Assembly (NCBI GenBank): GCA_039000515.1
Contig: JBCFYV010001001.1
Coordinates: 3,182,358 to 3,246,357, forward strand
Reading direction: 5' to 3'
From: Timema cristinae
Lineage: Eukaryota; Arthropoda; Insecta; Phasmatodea; Timematidae
Length of the DNA: 64,000 nt
The notes below the pieces were generated by a model. That model saw only the letters and a program-made list of their open reading frames with translations, was not told the DNA's origin and made no database searches. The position numbers were made by a program, and so were the translations under genes. Shown here piece by piece: positions 1-11,150 of this stretch (position 1 is its first letter; the number at the start of each line of letters is the position of its first letter).

Positions 1-429
1 GATGTAAGCTCCTTGACCAGTCGTCTTTCCTTCAGTCCAGTGTTGTCTGATCAGTCGAGCACTTCGCTTATCTCCCGCTACCAGTGAGCGCATTGAGCAC
101 ACCAAGCGAACATTGCCTATATTCGGTCTGCCAGGGTCTGTTATCTATTGATTGAGGGCGCCTGGTCGTGTTAGTGGCCTATGAAGTCTCGATACGTCCA
201 TCTATTATTCACCATCATCATAGGACTAGTGTGGTTTCATGAACAAAGATAGTGATAGTTATTGTGATAGTGATACTGTGGCATCTTTGCACACAAACAA
301 AATGCTACTACTCACAAGGACAGTGATAGAGCCTACTTTAGTTTTTCCACCGAGTCTTAGTACCAGTTCAGGCTATAGCATACATCAATAACGCTAGTGG
401 AAAAGGGATGAAGATAGAATTGAGAAAAA
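1..429. other. No recognised feature
   Basis: Non-repetitive within the window; no splice-bounded open frame or repeat relation seen. Confidence 0.6.
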
Positions 430-575
430 TGTACCCAGATTTGCACGGTATATTAGGAAACTATTAAGGAAAAAACTCAGTACACCTGACCAGGACTCGA
501 TCCACAATCTGGCCGTCACCGGCAGTCGAGTCTAACAGAATGACGCGCTAGACTGTGAGACCAGCGATGCAGGTG
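430..575 (-). mobile_element. SINE-B, partial
   Basis: Decayed body (TACCCAGATTTGCACGG) and tRNA-like part with the inverted B box (GGACTCGATCC). The 3' end is lost. Confidence 0.55.
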
Positions 576-654
576 TCAGTAGTTTGTACTAACTAGTGTG
601 CGGGTGTAGGGGGGGTTTATAAAAAAATACTTACATTCCCTCTGCGGGTTGCGG

Positions 655-880
655 TAATTAAATAAACCACTACCCGCTTCGGTGGTCGAATGGTCTAAGA
701 TGTCACTCTCGTAATAGACTGGACTCCCGATGCAGGAGAGCTCATGATTCCGAGTCCCGATAGGGTATACTGAGTCTTTTCCTAAATAGTTTTCTGCTCT
801 TCCTTCACGTAAATTATGGTACATTTACTCTGAATCCAACCTTTCTTATTCCTCACACATTAGCGTCATTGGCTCATATG
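655..880 (+). mobile_element. SINE-B, partial
   Basis: Head ACCCGCTTCGGTGGTCGAAT, body CCTAAATAGTTTTCTGCTCT, and 3' part CATTAGCGTCATTGGC. Old copy. Confidence 0.6.
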
Positions 881-2040
881 CGTAAAACTCGAGCGTGTAA
901 TGAGACGCGATGATGAATAAAACCGTTTTGTTTGTGCACGGTCTTGAAAATGGTAACTTGTGGTGGATGATCGGGGCTTGAACCCGGCCCACCTAGTTAC
1001 ATGATAACGTGTTTGGTAGAAGGGTAAGGAGGGAGATAGTATTCGACCACGAGTTCCTAAACTAGTTTGTCTCGCTGCGGGCGAATCAGCTTCACTTGTT
1101 TCGATGTACAGACTCCTCTCTCGAACAAAGCCTCTTGCTGCGACGCTAATCAATTGCTCGCTTACTTTATTTCAAGTACCTTCGTGTCAGAAGCGATTAC
1201 AGAAAATGGTGGGGTTAGCAGCGGCAGTTGACCACAGACTTTTTAAATGAAGAGAAAAGTCCAGGTGAAATTCCGCGAAGCCCACGACAAATATTAAACA
1301 ACTGTTACCATGTGTAGAAAATTATAATTGACGTATTTATTGAAGTAATCTTTTATTTATTTTGACCAGAAAGGTTATTAATTATTTGTTATAAAAACGA
1401 TAAAAATACATACCTTAACTCGTAAAACCTTAAATCCCACCTACATATTAAAACAAATTCCTTCCTCATCCTGTGTCATTAAACTAGCATACGCCAAGTT
1501 ACGAACTCAGCCTGGCAGAATTACCCGTATAACACGCACGCGCGCGCACACACACACACAAGTACCGCTTGGAATTATTGAATAATTAAGACCGTCATTT
1601 AAATTAGGCAGGCAAATCAAATGTGATGTAATTTTATATTATCATCTCCACAGTAATAATATTACCAGTTAAAAAAAATCTATACCCAGAAGACCTAGTA
1701 AGCTGATATTTTTCAGTCAGTTATCCCCCTTAATTAAAAGGGCGCAAAAATACTTGAATGACTGAAAATTCCCATTTAGGCCCTCAAAATGGGAAGGGGG
1801 TTTCTATAAAAATCAAAGTAGAAACATTCGCCGAGCCTAGAAGAGCTAGAAAGCCTAGGTTTCGCAGACAGGTAGCCTCTAACCCATAAGAGTACAGGAA
1901 TACTTGGTGACCAAAAACTCGCATGGGATCTCTTAAAAAACGATAAAGTATATACAAAAAATGTTGTTTGTAATGAAATCTTAAAATGAGGAACCGTTTC
2001 ACAATTTTATTGGAGTGAATATTTTATTTACTATAATATC
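881..2040. other. Mostly unrecognised AT-rich sequence
   Basis: A weak inverted B-box-like GGGGCTTGAACCC near 971 may be an old tRNA-derived repeat. Otherwise only the CA repeat stands out. Confidence 0.5.
1538..1561. repeat. (CG/CA)n microsatellite
   Basis: ACGCGCGCGCACACACACAC run. Confidence 0.9.
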
Positions 2041-2049
2041 TTTAATTGA

Positions 2050-2570
2050 AATTGGCCTCCCAGATTTTGAGGATAGCTAAAAAATTATCCCCATTTCGGC
2101 CATACGCACTCAATTGTACAACAAATGCCAATAGGACAAGCACGATAAATGAAGCCGTTGATTTTCGTCCTGTACTTTCTGTTTGGCTGATGCACTCCGC
2201 GCTCTCAATATTTATGTGTTTTTTTAACGCAGTGGTCAAATGTGTCAGCGAAGTTCAAACTCGATTGTTAGTTAGCACTTGGCCGGTCCGCGGGAGAAGC
2301 CGTTTGGATATAATTAGGCCGTGGATTCGGCTGGAGGGGAGAGTGGTGAGGGACATGACCCGAACATACACGAAGCTTCCCGAACTCGTTAGAGGCTCGG
2401 TCCGACGGGAAGGTAGGCGCGCCTCGTGTTGCATAGTAATCCGGCGAATGGTCATTTTTATTAAGGTCAGAGCTGGCGTGTTGCCAACCTTCCCGCAGTT
2501 GATTCGATGTTGGTGTCGCAGCTTTATAGCTGTGTCTATCATACTGTGGTGCGCGTACCCTAACAAACTC
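2050..2570. promoter_or_regulatory. CpG-rich segment, possible promoter or first exon of an unseen gene
   Basis: The stretch 2260-2560 is rich in CG steps (GGCCGGTCCGCGGGAG, GGCGCGCCTCG) in otherwise CpG-poor AT-rich DNA. Both strands have chance-like open frames (177 codons on plus, 103 on minus) without recognisable domains. A retained promoter is one explanation, an old repeat another. Confidence 0.25.
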
Positions 2571-2597
2571 TCCTTTTGATTTTTTTTTTATATAAGA

Positions 2598-2725
2598 GGC
2601 CCACTTTCGACCAGCAACATTGAATGAACGTCACTAATAATGTTTTATTTTTTGATTTATTAACTATAAAGTTAATCTAAAATTAATCAAAAGCTTCAAA
2701 TAATACTTCCTTATGGATTACTGTA
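2598..2725. repeat. Interspersed repeat R2, copy 1
   Basis: GGCCCACTTTCGACCAGCAA, TGAACGTCACTAATAATG and TTCCTTATGGATTACTG match 36795-36935 (GAGCCCACCTTCGACCATCA, GAGTTACTAACATCATTG, TCTCTTATGGATCAATT). Confidence 0.55.
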
Positions 2726-2846
2726 TATTTTCTCTGTGCACCAGGTCTATTAAATAAACGGACTTTTACTTGCTCTATAGCATTAGAGATTCAAAAGTTT
2801 ATTGCCTCACAAAAGTACACCACCTATCCCTATCTTGTGATACACC

Positions 2847-3006
2847 CTATCCTTATCTTGAGCTAGTTCTATCCAGCCACCTCATTACATCCTATCCTTA
2901 TCTTGAGCTAGTTCTATCCAGACCACCTCATTACAAGCTATCCTTATCTTGAGCTAGTTCTATCTAGTCCCCCTCATTACACCCTATCCCTATCTTGAGC
3001 TAGCTA
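2847..3006. repeat. 45-46 bp tandem repeat, about 3.5 copies
   Basis: Unit starts CTATCCTTATCTTGAGCTAG and includes CCACCTCATTACA. Copies start at 2847, 2892, 2938 and 2984; a degenerate copy precedes. Confidence 0.9.
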
Positions 3007-3214
3007 GCTAGCTCTCTTCACAGTTTATTTGTGGAAGGACAATAATTAAGGAGACATCTAAACAATAATCAGTGACGAATTGAAACATAATAAATAGGAT
3101 TTTTATACATTTTTGAACATCTTCCTTTATAATTTTAGGGAAGGAAACCCCAGATAGATTTCTTTCCTTAGTGGGGCAGCACCTCAATTCAAGCAATGGT
3201 ATTTATTTTAGAAT

Positions 3215-3960
3215 CTTACATGCTATAGGGAAGTTTCATGGCACTTTTTTACCACTAGCCATGGCGAGGGTGTGATTGTTGGCATTAGAGGAACAGTAAA
3301 AGAGCAGTATGGAAATCAATGTTTAACCGGAACAGTATAATTAACAATGCAGAAGAGTTTTACAGAGTTGCTGTTGCCAAGGTTAAAAAAGTAAATTTTA
3401 TATTTGTTGGACAAGAAATCCATCGAGATGAATCAAAGATTGCTAAATGAAAGCTAAGGACTAGCTTCACTACCAAGGACTGCTCAAACTCACTCGGTAC
3501 AGCAAGTAAAAAAGGGATGTAGTACTGTATAATATAAAAGGGGTGTGGTACTGTATTATATAAAAGGTACTTACTCCTCGGCAAAATCGTCTAAAGAACA
3601 CTATTTTTGTCACCAGATTTACATGAAACTTTGTTGGATCAAGATGTAGACCTACTGAGAAATTTAAATCACACTCCCAGTAACTTCATACGTGTTCAAT
3701 ATGCTGGAAAAAAGCCCAAAATAAAGGTGTTTACTGCTCAAGTTTAATCAGTATTAGAATTGGAAATTGAGGTTTCATTTCTGAGGAAACAAGACAATGA
3801 AGGAAAATGTATTTATATTTCCAGATAGAGAGGGCAAAGTTGGGTGGAAGAAAAACAATTATTCAAGATAGTACAACCCCCAACGATTGACAATAGACAA
3901 CGATACCTTTTCAATCCTACCATTCCAGAGGCCGATAAATACATACATAAGTTTATGTAA
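3215..3960 (+). pseudogene. Decayed C-terminus of a transposon-type protein
   Basis: Several frames in succession give recognisable but broken protein sequence. Around 3260 the frame reads SHGEGVIVGIRGTVK, resembling the conserved HGKG.(I)DGIGG.VKR motif of transposase-like proteins common in insect genomes. It is followed by IINNAEEFYRVAVAKVKKV (about 3339-3390), then FIRVQYAGKKPKIKVF (about 3690) and LEIEVSFLRKQDNEGKCIY (about 3765). Stops and frameshifts separate the blocks, and an insertion-like stretch lies at 3440-3600. The residue order fits the C-terminal third of such a protein, with upstream parts missing. Family membership is from memory of the motif, so the superfamily is left open. 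It is non-functional. Confidence 0.45.
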
Positions 3961-4386
3961 ACAAACAATTCTAGTATAATAGTGTAACAATACCCAGCAA
4001 TGACACTCAGTAACTATGTTTAGATTTGATGTTGAACATCTATATTCATATTTTCAAATTATTATTTCATGCCATCATTATAAAAGTGTTACAAACAAAA
4101 AATGAAAGAAAAAATGATACTATTTACAGTGAAACCTCGATTCATCATTCTTGTCAAGGATCTGACAATAAAAACAAAACACGATGGCTATGGGAAAACG
4201 AAAAATGCGGTAGCCTATATAAAATTAATAAAAACTATCAGTAGACAAATAATGTTATTATTTCCACTATAAAGCACACATTGCAATTCCTTCCTTTTGA
4301 AAAAACATCATTAATCTTCATTTGTTTAGTAGAACATTTCCTTTTGAATATTAACAATGTTTGCTTGGTGTACTAGTGCATCAAGA

Positions 4387-4698
4387 TGATGATGATGATG
4401 ATTATGATTATGATTATTATTATTATTATTAGCACCGCGTCTTACTACCCATTCGGGTTATACGCACTCACGCTAATGTGTAATGGTAAGGTTATTGTGA
4501 GATGAAATGGAGGACCTACAGTTTAACGTGGAATCCGAACCACGGTGGAGGCCTGGCATTCCTCACATTTACAAGATGTCTTGTCAGAGGTGTAGGAAGG
4601 GTTTGGTAATCAGATAAATCTGTGCCGGGACCGAGGATTGAACCCCGGCCGCCAGCACAGAAGTCTGACACCTTACCCCTAGACCGCCAGGTCACCGA
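4387..4698 (-). mobile_element. SINE-A copy 1
   Basis: tRNA-derived SINE read on the minus strand: head with Pol III A box TGGTCTAGGGG-like and B box GGTTCAATCC, a unique body, then a 3' end GGGTAGTAAGACGCGGTGCT and an (AAT)n-type tail. It is flanked by the 10-bp duplication TGCATCAAGA (4377-4386, 4699-4708). It sits inside the pogo relic. Confidence 0.85.
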
Positions 4699-4739
4699 TG
4701 CATCAAGAGCACGCAGAAAGTATCTCAACATTTCTAACT

Positions 4740-5100
4740 TCATCCTCTCGCTGTTGAGATGCCATAATAGGTCACAGGTAGCTTCTTTACATTTTTAAAC
4801 ACAGTGGCTTCGCGGAATTTCCAATAACGATGTTGTCTGAGCCATAGCTGTTTGTGTGGCTCCGTCATTCGCTCCTTTACACTTTTCCTTCTTTGAATGA
4901 CAACGTTCGGTCTTGCAAGCGATTGAAAAATAGACACGTTTCATCTGCATTATAAATGTCTCGAGCGTCGTACCACTCCAGCAGCTTCAGAATCTATCGA
5001 ACCAAAGGTCTGTGGCGTTGGTGTCCACAATAGTATCCGCCATCCCCTCAAGACCATTGTTTAGGTGATTAGATGCGCGGATGAAACTTGCTACACCATA
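4740..5100 (-). pseudogene. Broken pogo/Tigger-type transposase (DDE_1) fragment
   Basis: On the minus strand, frames give DIYNADETCLFF (about 4935-4970), which matches the NADETGLFF motif around the first catalytic Asp of pogo/Tigger/JRK transposases. Upstream is ASNHLNNGLEGMADTIVDT and downstream KNVKKLPVTYY, a known following motif (LPVxY) in this family. The Gly after ADET is Cys here. Frame changes and a stop separate the pieces, and the N-terminal CENP-B-like DNA-binding region and C-terminal catalytic residues are not seen. It sits within the TA-flanked element, consistent with a dead autonomous ancestor. Confidence 0.6.
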
Positions 5101-5744
5101 ATCCAAAAACATTAACCGCTGTTACTACCACCAATAGTACCAACATTTGTGTGTGTCTTTATTAAAAACGGTCAATCATGGATTAACATCCTTGGGGACT
5201 GAAAATTCCGACCGATAGATGGGGGAAAACGATAACTCGAGGAACGATTGATGCGGGTTTTTTCTATCGTTTAGATATAATATGTTTATGGACCATATAA
5301 ATTGAATGGTGGATCCGGGAAAACGATAAATTCTGGAACGATAGATCGAGGTTTCACTGTAAATACACATTTGAGCATAAATTCTCTTCTTTAAAAACAT
5401 TTGGTAATAAATACACTATCTCAAAGTTGGTGATTTCTTCACCACAATTAAATAATAAATAATCTAATTTTTCTTGCAAGATAATTCAAAACTATAACAA
5501 ACTTAATGAAGAATTATATATTTAATTGAATCTTAAAACGGCATTTAAAAAAGTGATTCCGTTACTATTGGAACTACCCGATGATTTAAAAAAAGTAGAT
5601 ACCGTACATTTGTTTCCATTTTATACACGTGGTAATTTCGATAGTTGTTGGATATTTGCCAATAACGTCACGAATTTCCACATAAAAATGATGTTCAAAT
5701 GTCGCGATGTTTATGACAGATGTTGAACAGCTGTAGTAATTACA

Positions 5745-5960
5745 TAGCCACGCCCTACTATCTTTTCAGGTTATACGTATATTTGATCATTACGCTAATG
5801 GTGTAGGGATAAGTAAGGAACCATTTAAGATATAATGTACCTGCATTTTCGTGAAGGAGTGTGAGAAACTATTTAGGAAAAAAAACCTTTAGTAGAACCG
5901 ATCGGGATTCAAACCTTTATCTTCCCGTCTACTGCAGGCCAGTCTAACACTAGAGTAACA
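5745..5960 (-). mobile_element. SINE-B
   Basis: 3' end CAGGTTATACGTATATTTGA, then CATTACGCTAATG, body and inverted B box (GGGATTCAAACC). It lies about 130 bp beyond the Psc-type donor at 6088. Confidence 0.65.
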
Positions 5961-6059
5961 CTTTGTATCTTAAAAAATTAAATTAAACGTATCTACTAGA
6001 GCAATATTTTCATTTTGGAAAAAAAAAAAATTATAGAAAGTGACTGACTGTCCTAATAC

Positions 6060-6080
6060 TAGAGAGAGAGAGAGAGAGAG
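6060..6080. repeat. (AG)n microsatellite next to the Psc-type donor
   Basis: About ten AG units, eight bases past the exon end at 6089. Confidence 0.9.
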
Positions 6081-6088
6081 TCACTCAC

Positions 6089-6185
6089 GTGTCCAGGTAC
6101 TCCAGGGAGAGACTGACGCTGTCTTCAGGCGAGAAGAAGTACTGCTCAGCAGCTACCCCTCGTTGAGCCGGCGTGGTCAGAGCGA
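6089..6185 (-). CDS. Psc: Exon: start of RAWUL region, Psc/BMI1-type PCGF protein
   Basis: This 97-nt exon has acceptor gttctag, preceded by a T-rich tract, and donor gtgagtga. After completing a Val codon it reads ALTTPAQRGVAA, then EQYFFSPEDSVSLSLEYLD, and two bases of the next codon. The PEDSVSLSLEYLD part aligns with the DDEIISLSIEFFD segment where the RAWUL ubiquitin-like domain of BMI1 begins; that domain binds PHC/Ph and other PRC1 partners. The phase agrees with the exon at 19460-19566, which is the main reason for accepting such a short exon. The remaining RAWUL exons should lie at lower coordinates and were not found in the first 6 kb. An (AG)n run sits eight bases beyond the donor. 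Confidence 0.78.
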
Positions 6186-6348
6186 CTAGAACATAACGTG
6201 ACAGAAACCTGCTAAAAAAAATTTGGACCCGTAAACTGAAACTTCACTCACAATAAAAACACTTTCACACTAAAGACATAAAAACTTACTTCACACACAC
6301 TTGGTTTTTATAAACACTAGCTAGAATGCTCTAGAAACTTATCTTGAG

Positions 6349-7262
6349 GATAAATGGCTACCCTAAAGTCAGGTATATGCTACAGGGCAGGATAATTGGC
6401 TACCCTCAAGTCAGGTATATGCTACAGGGCAGGATAATTGGCTACCCTCAAGTCAGGTATATGCTACAGGGCAGGATAATTGGCTACCCTCAAGTCAGGT
6501 ATATGCTACAGGGCGGGATAATTGGCTACCCTCAATTCAGGTATATGCTACAGGGCAGGATAATTGGCTACCCTCAAGTCAGGTATATGCTACAGGGCAG
6601 GATAATTGGCTACCCTCAATTCAGGTATATGCTACAGGGCGGGATAATTGGCTACCCTCAATTCAGGTATATGCTACAGGGCGGGATAATTGGCTACCCT
6701 CAATTCAGGTATATGCTACAGGACAGGATAATTGGCTACCCTCAAGTCAGGTATATGCTACAGGGCAGGATAATTGGCTACCTCAATTCAGGTATATGCT
6801 ACAGGGCAGGATAATTGGCTACCCTAAAGTCAGGTATATGCTACAGGGCAGGATAATTGGCTACCCTCAAGTCAGGTATATGCTACAGGGCAGGATAATT
6901 GGCTACCTTCAAGTCAGGTAAATGCCGCAGGGGTTTGGATAAATGGCTAGGTACCTTCAGGTCAGGTATATAAAGCAGGGGTGGATAATTGGCTACCTTC
7001 AAGTCAGGTATATCCTAAAGGGCAGGATAATTGGCTACCCTCAATTCAGGTATATGCTACAGGGCAAGATAATTGGCTACTTTCAGGTCAGGTAAATGCC
7101 ACGGGGGTGGATAACTGGCTACCTTCAGGTCAGGTATATAACGCAGGGGGTGGATAATTGGCTACCTTCAGGTCAGTTATATGCCGCAGGGGGATGATAA
7201 ATGGCTAGGTACCTTCAAGTCAGGTATATGCCGTAGGGGAGGATAATTGGCTACCTTCAGGT
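6349..7262. repeat. 42-bp minisatellite, about 21 copies
   Basis: Unit GATAATTGGCTACCCTCAAG followed by TCAGGTATATGCTACAGGGC and AG. The first 11 copies are near-identical and, because 42 is a multiple of three, stay open in one frame. Copies after about 6900 diverge and vary in length. Confidence 0.95.
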
Positions 7263-7286
7263 ATATTTGTCTCAATGTGTGAGTAT

Positions 7287-7574
7287 TATTATTATTATTA
7301 TTATTAGCACCGCGTCTTACTATGCGTTCGGGTTATACGCACTTACGCTAATGTGTAATGATAGGGTGATTGTGAGATGAAATGAAGGACCTACAGTTTA
7401 ACGTGGAATCCGAACCACGGTGGAGGCCTAGCATTCCCCACATTCACAAGATGTCTTGTCAGAGGTGTAGGAAGGGTTTGGAAATCAGATAAATCTTTGA
7501 CGGGACCGAGGATTGAACCCCGGCCGCCAGCATAGAAGTCTAACACCTTACCCCTAGACCACCAGGTCACCTTA
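7287..7574 (-). mobile_element. SINE-A copy 2
   Basis: Full-length, with the duplication TGTGAGTAT (7278-7286, 7575-7583). The tail side abuts the end of the 42-bp minisatellite. Confidence 0.85.
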
Positions 7575-7583
7575 TGTGAGTAT

Positions 7584-8248
7584 AAATGTTAAAGTGAAGA
7601 ACATTATATTTTCCAAACATATTCTCGTGGTCCTTGGTAACTTTGTCCCGGTTATTACATTCATTTTGAAAAGTAATCGCAAGCATCTTGGGTTCCTGCC
7701 AGACGTCTTTACTACTTCATCCAATATTCACGGGCTCGAGTCGACAGCTGTGCAAATTCAACCAACATATTCTCATCTTAATGTTATAAAATGTTAACTT
7801 TTTAATCTTTTAAATAACCCGAAGGATAGAACTAGTTTAAATTATGTGCACCAGAATTAGCGGGTAGAAAGGATGTGATAAATCTCAATAATAACATATT
7901 CAAATCACCCTAGTGGGACGGACGGTCCTAGTAAAGGAATCCTTGCGCAATTCGAGTAGAATACGCAGCCACCGGTGCAAATTAGTTACAGGGATTATCA
8001 GCCACGTCTCACGTTCACCGGTGTCCACGTGGACAAAGGCGTCAGTCTCGTTCTTGTATGTTTTGCTGGTGATATCATAGTCTGGAATGTTGAGAGTACT
8101 TTTTACAAATAATTTCTCACCCTCTCTCGACGGAAATGGGAGAGAACTTCCTTAAATTTTACCTTCCTCAGCCTTGTATTGGTGTTTATAGGCTCATCGA
8201 TAAAATGAGGTCATTAGGGACTCATCTTTGTAAAGACTCGGATATTCC
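7584..8248. other. Unrecognised intronic sequence
   Basis: Between SINE-A copy 2 and the 27-bp array; no motif recognised. Confidence 0.5.
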
Positions 8249-9003
8249 GGATGGGTGGTAAGACGCGGTTCTCCCGGACTAGTGGTAAGACGTGGTTCTC
8301 CCGGATGGGTGGTAAGACGTGGTTCTCCCAGACGAGTGGTAAGACGCGGTTCTCCCGGATGGGTGGTAAGACGCGGTTCTCCCGGACTAGTGGTAAGACG
8401 TGGTTCTCCCGGATGGGTGGTAAGACGTGGTTCTCCCGGACGGGTGGTAAGACGTGGTTCTCCCGGACGAGTGGTAAGACGCGGTTCTCCCGGATGGGTG
8501 GTAAGACGTGGTTCTCCCGGAAGAGTGGTAAGACGCGGTTCTCCCGGATGGGTGGTAAGACGTGGTTCTCCCGGACGAGTGGTAAGACGTGGTTCTCCCG
8601 CATAGGTGGTAAGACGCGGTTCTCCCGAACGGGCGGCAAGACGTGGTTCTCCCAGACGGGTGGTAAGACGCGGTTCTCCCGGACGAGTGGTAAGAAGTGG
8701 TTCTCCCGGATGGGTGGTAAGACGTGGCTCTCCCGGATGGGCGGTAAGACGCGGTTCTCCCGGAAGGGCGTAAGACGCGGTTCTCCCGGATGGGTGGTAA
8801 GACGTGGTTCTCCCAGAGGGGTGGTAAGACGTTTATTCTCCCGGATGGGCGGTAAGACGCGGTTCTCCCGGATGGGCGGTAAGACGTGGTTCTCCCGGAC
8901 TAGTGGTAAGACGTGGTTCTCCCGGACTAGTGGTAAGACGTGGTTCTCCCGGATGGGTGGTAAGACGCGGTTCTCCCGGATGGGCGGTAAGACGTGGTTC
9001 TCT
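8249..9003. repeat. 27-bp minisatellite, about 28 copies
   Basis: Unit GGTGGTAAGACGTGGTTCTC followed by CCGGATG. Variants: ATGG/ACTA/ACGA/ACGG at the junction and GTGG/GCGG at the arm. Divisible by three, so both strands remain open over hundreds of bases without being coding. Confidence 0.95.
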
Positions 9004-9039
9004 CTTCAGCGTCCTGACTTGCGTATTTTAATACGTTAA

Positions 9040-9180
9040 CGGGGCCAGGATGACGAAATATATCCACGCATTTGTGTGAATAGTGTGGGAAACCATCTAG
9101 GGGGGGAAAACCTTCAGTAAATCTAGTTGGGATTCGAAACCCGACCTGTCAACTGCAAACCAGAGTAGATGAGCCATATA
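9040..9180 (-). mobile_element. SINE-B fragment beside the 27-bp array
   Basis: Body (CACGCATTTGTGTGAATAGT) and inverted B box (GGGATTCGAAACC); begins directly after the array. Confidence 0.6.
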
Positions 9181-9227
9181 TGTGGTCCGCGTTCCCACCG
9201 ATCCCTGTAGAAATCAAATCAACACTG

Positions 9228-9378
9228 GCATAACCCGCGCTGGTGGCCGCATGGTCCAAGGTGTCACACTCCCAGTAGACTAAATTGCCAATCCTGGTAG
9301 GGTGTACTGAGGGTGGTTTTCCCTAAATGGATTCCCCTCTCGCTCTCTCTTTCTCTCAACGCAAATGTGGGTACACTT
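9228..9378 (+). mobile_element. SINE-B fragment beside the 22-bp array
   Basis: Head AACCCGCGCTGGTGGCCGCA and body CCCTAAATGGATTCCCCTCT, CAACGCAAATGTGGGTACAC. It is cut where the 22-bp repeat starts. Confidence 0.65.
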
Positions 9379-9389
9379 GCAAGATCAAC

Positions 9390-11150
9390 TGAAGATGCGA
9401 GATCGACTGAAGATGCGAGATCGACTGAAGATTGCTGCGAGGCCGACTGAAGATTGCTACGAGATCGACTGAAGATTGCTACGAGATCAACTGAAGATTG
9501 CTGCGATATCGACTGAAGATGGCTACGAGATCAACTGAAGATTGCTGCGAGATCGACTGAAGATTGCTACGATATCGACTGAAGATTGCTACGAGATCGA
9601 CTGAAGATTGCTGCGAGATCGACTGAAGATTGCTGCGGGATCGACTGAAGATTGCTACGAGATCGACTGAAGATTGCTACGAGATCAACTGAAGATTGCT
9701 ACGAGATCAACTGAAGATTGCTGCGAGATCGACTGAAGATTGCTGCGGGATCGACTGAAGATTGCTACGAGATCGACTGAAGATTGCTACGATATCGACT
9801 GAAGATTGCTGCGATATCGACTGAAGATTGCTGCGGGATCGAGTGAAGATTGCTGCGGGATCGACTGAAGATTGCTGCGATATCGACTGAAGATTGCTGC
9901 GGGATCGACTGAAGATTGCTGCGATATCGACTGAAGATTGCTACGAGGCCGACTGAAGATTGCTGCGGGATCAACTGAAGATTGCTGCGATATCGACTGA
10001 AGATTGCTGCGGGATCGACTGAAGATTGCTGCGATATCGACTGAAGATTGCTACGAGGCCGACTGAAGATTGCTGCGGGATCAACTGAAGATGGCTGCGA
10101 TATCGACTGAAGATTGCTGCGGGATCGACTGAAGATTGCTGCGAGATCGACTGAAGATGGCTACGAGATCAACTGAAGATTGCTGCGAGATCGACTGAAG
10201 ATTGCTGCGATATCGACTGAAGATTGCTGCGATATCGACTGAAGATTGCTGCGATATCGACTGAAGATTGCTACGATATCAACTGAAGATTGCTGCGGGA
10301 TCGACTGAAGATTGCTGCGGGATCGACTGAAGATTGCTGCGGGATCGACTGAAGATTGCTGCAATATCGACTGAAGATTGCTGCGAGGCCGACTGAAGAT
10401 TGCTACGAGATCAACTGAAGATTGCTGCGGGATCGACTGAAGATTGCTGCGGGATCGACTGAAGATTGCTGCAATATCGACTGAAGATTGCTGCAATATC
10501 GACTGAAGATTGCTGCGGGATCGACTGAAGATTGCTGCAATATCGACTGAAGATTGCTGCGAGGCCGACTGAAGATTGCTGCGATATCGACTGAAGATTG
10601 CTGCGAGGGCGACTGAAGATTGCTGCGGATCGACTGAAGATTGCTGCGGGATCGACTGAAGATTGCTGCAATATCGACTGAAGATTGCTGCGGGATCGAC
10701 TGAAGATTGCTGCGATATCAACTGAAGATTGCTGCGGGCTCGACTGAAGATTGCTGCGGGATCGACTGAAGATTGCTGCAGGCCGACTGAAGATTGCTGC
10801 GGGATCGACTGAAGATTGCTGCAATATCGACTGAAGATTGCTGCGGGATCGACTGAAGATTGCTGCAATATCGACTGAAGATTGCTACGAGGCCGACTGA
10901 AGATTGCTACGAGATCAACTGAAGGTTGCTGCGGGATCGACTGAAGATTGCTGCAATATCGACTGAAGATTGCTGCAATATCGACTGAAGATTGCTGCAG
11001 GCCGACTGAAGATTGCTGCGGGATCGACTGAAGATTGCTGCGGATCGACTGAAGATTGCTTCAATATCGACTGAAGATTGCTGCGAGGCCGACTGAAGAT
11101 TGCTGCGATATCGACTGAAGATTGCTGCGAGGCCGACTGAAGATTGCTGC
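9390..11150. repeat. 22-bp minisatellite, about 80 copies
   Basis: Unit GAAGATTGCTGCGAGATCGA followed by CT. Variation is concentrated in the GCGAGATC part (GATATC, GGGATC, GAGGCC, CAATATC). Confidence 0.95.

Larger units (their letters stand above)
4129..5359 (-). mobile_element. pogo/Tigger-like DNA transposon relic, TA-flanked
   Basis: The ends are inverted: CAGTGAAACCTCGATTC at 4129 and GATCGAGGTTTCACTG ending near 5359, each bordered by TA (the target duplication expected for Tc1/mariner/pogo elements). CAGTGAAACCTCG is a familiar pogo-type terminus. A SINE-A copy (4387-4698) has inserted inside. The minus-strand interior at about 4750-5100 carries transposase remains in more than one frame; see the separate entry. 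Confidence 0.7.

Noticed and set aside
2046..2579. 177-codon plus-strand frame as a gene
   Set aside because: Non-ATG start, no domain, and an overlapping long frame on the other strand; explained by CG-rich composition.
3008..3196. Minus-strand frame with LELRCCPTKE as the missing RAWUL exon
   Set aside because: Superficially like a RYLRCPA motif, but the following residues do not fit RAWUL and there is no matching acceptor/phase.
8251..9039. 262-codon and opposite-strand open frames
   Set aside because: Produced by a 27-bp unit divisible by three; both strands are open, and there is no non-repeat coding sequence.
10161..10868. 235-codon minus-strand open frame rich in QQSSVD
   Set aside because: A 22-bp array read in successive frames; no start context, no domain.
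8249..11150. CRISPR-like regular repeats
   Set aside because: Units are directly tandem with no unique spacers, in animal DNA; they are minisatellites.
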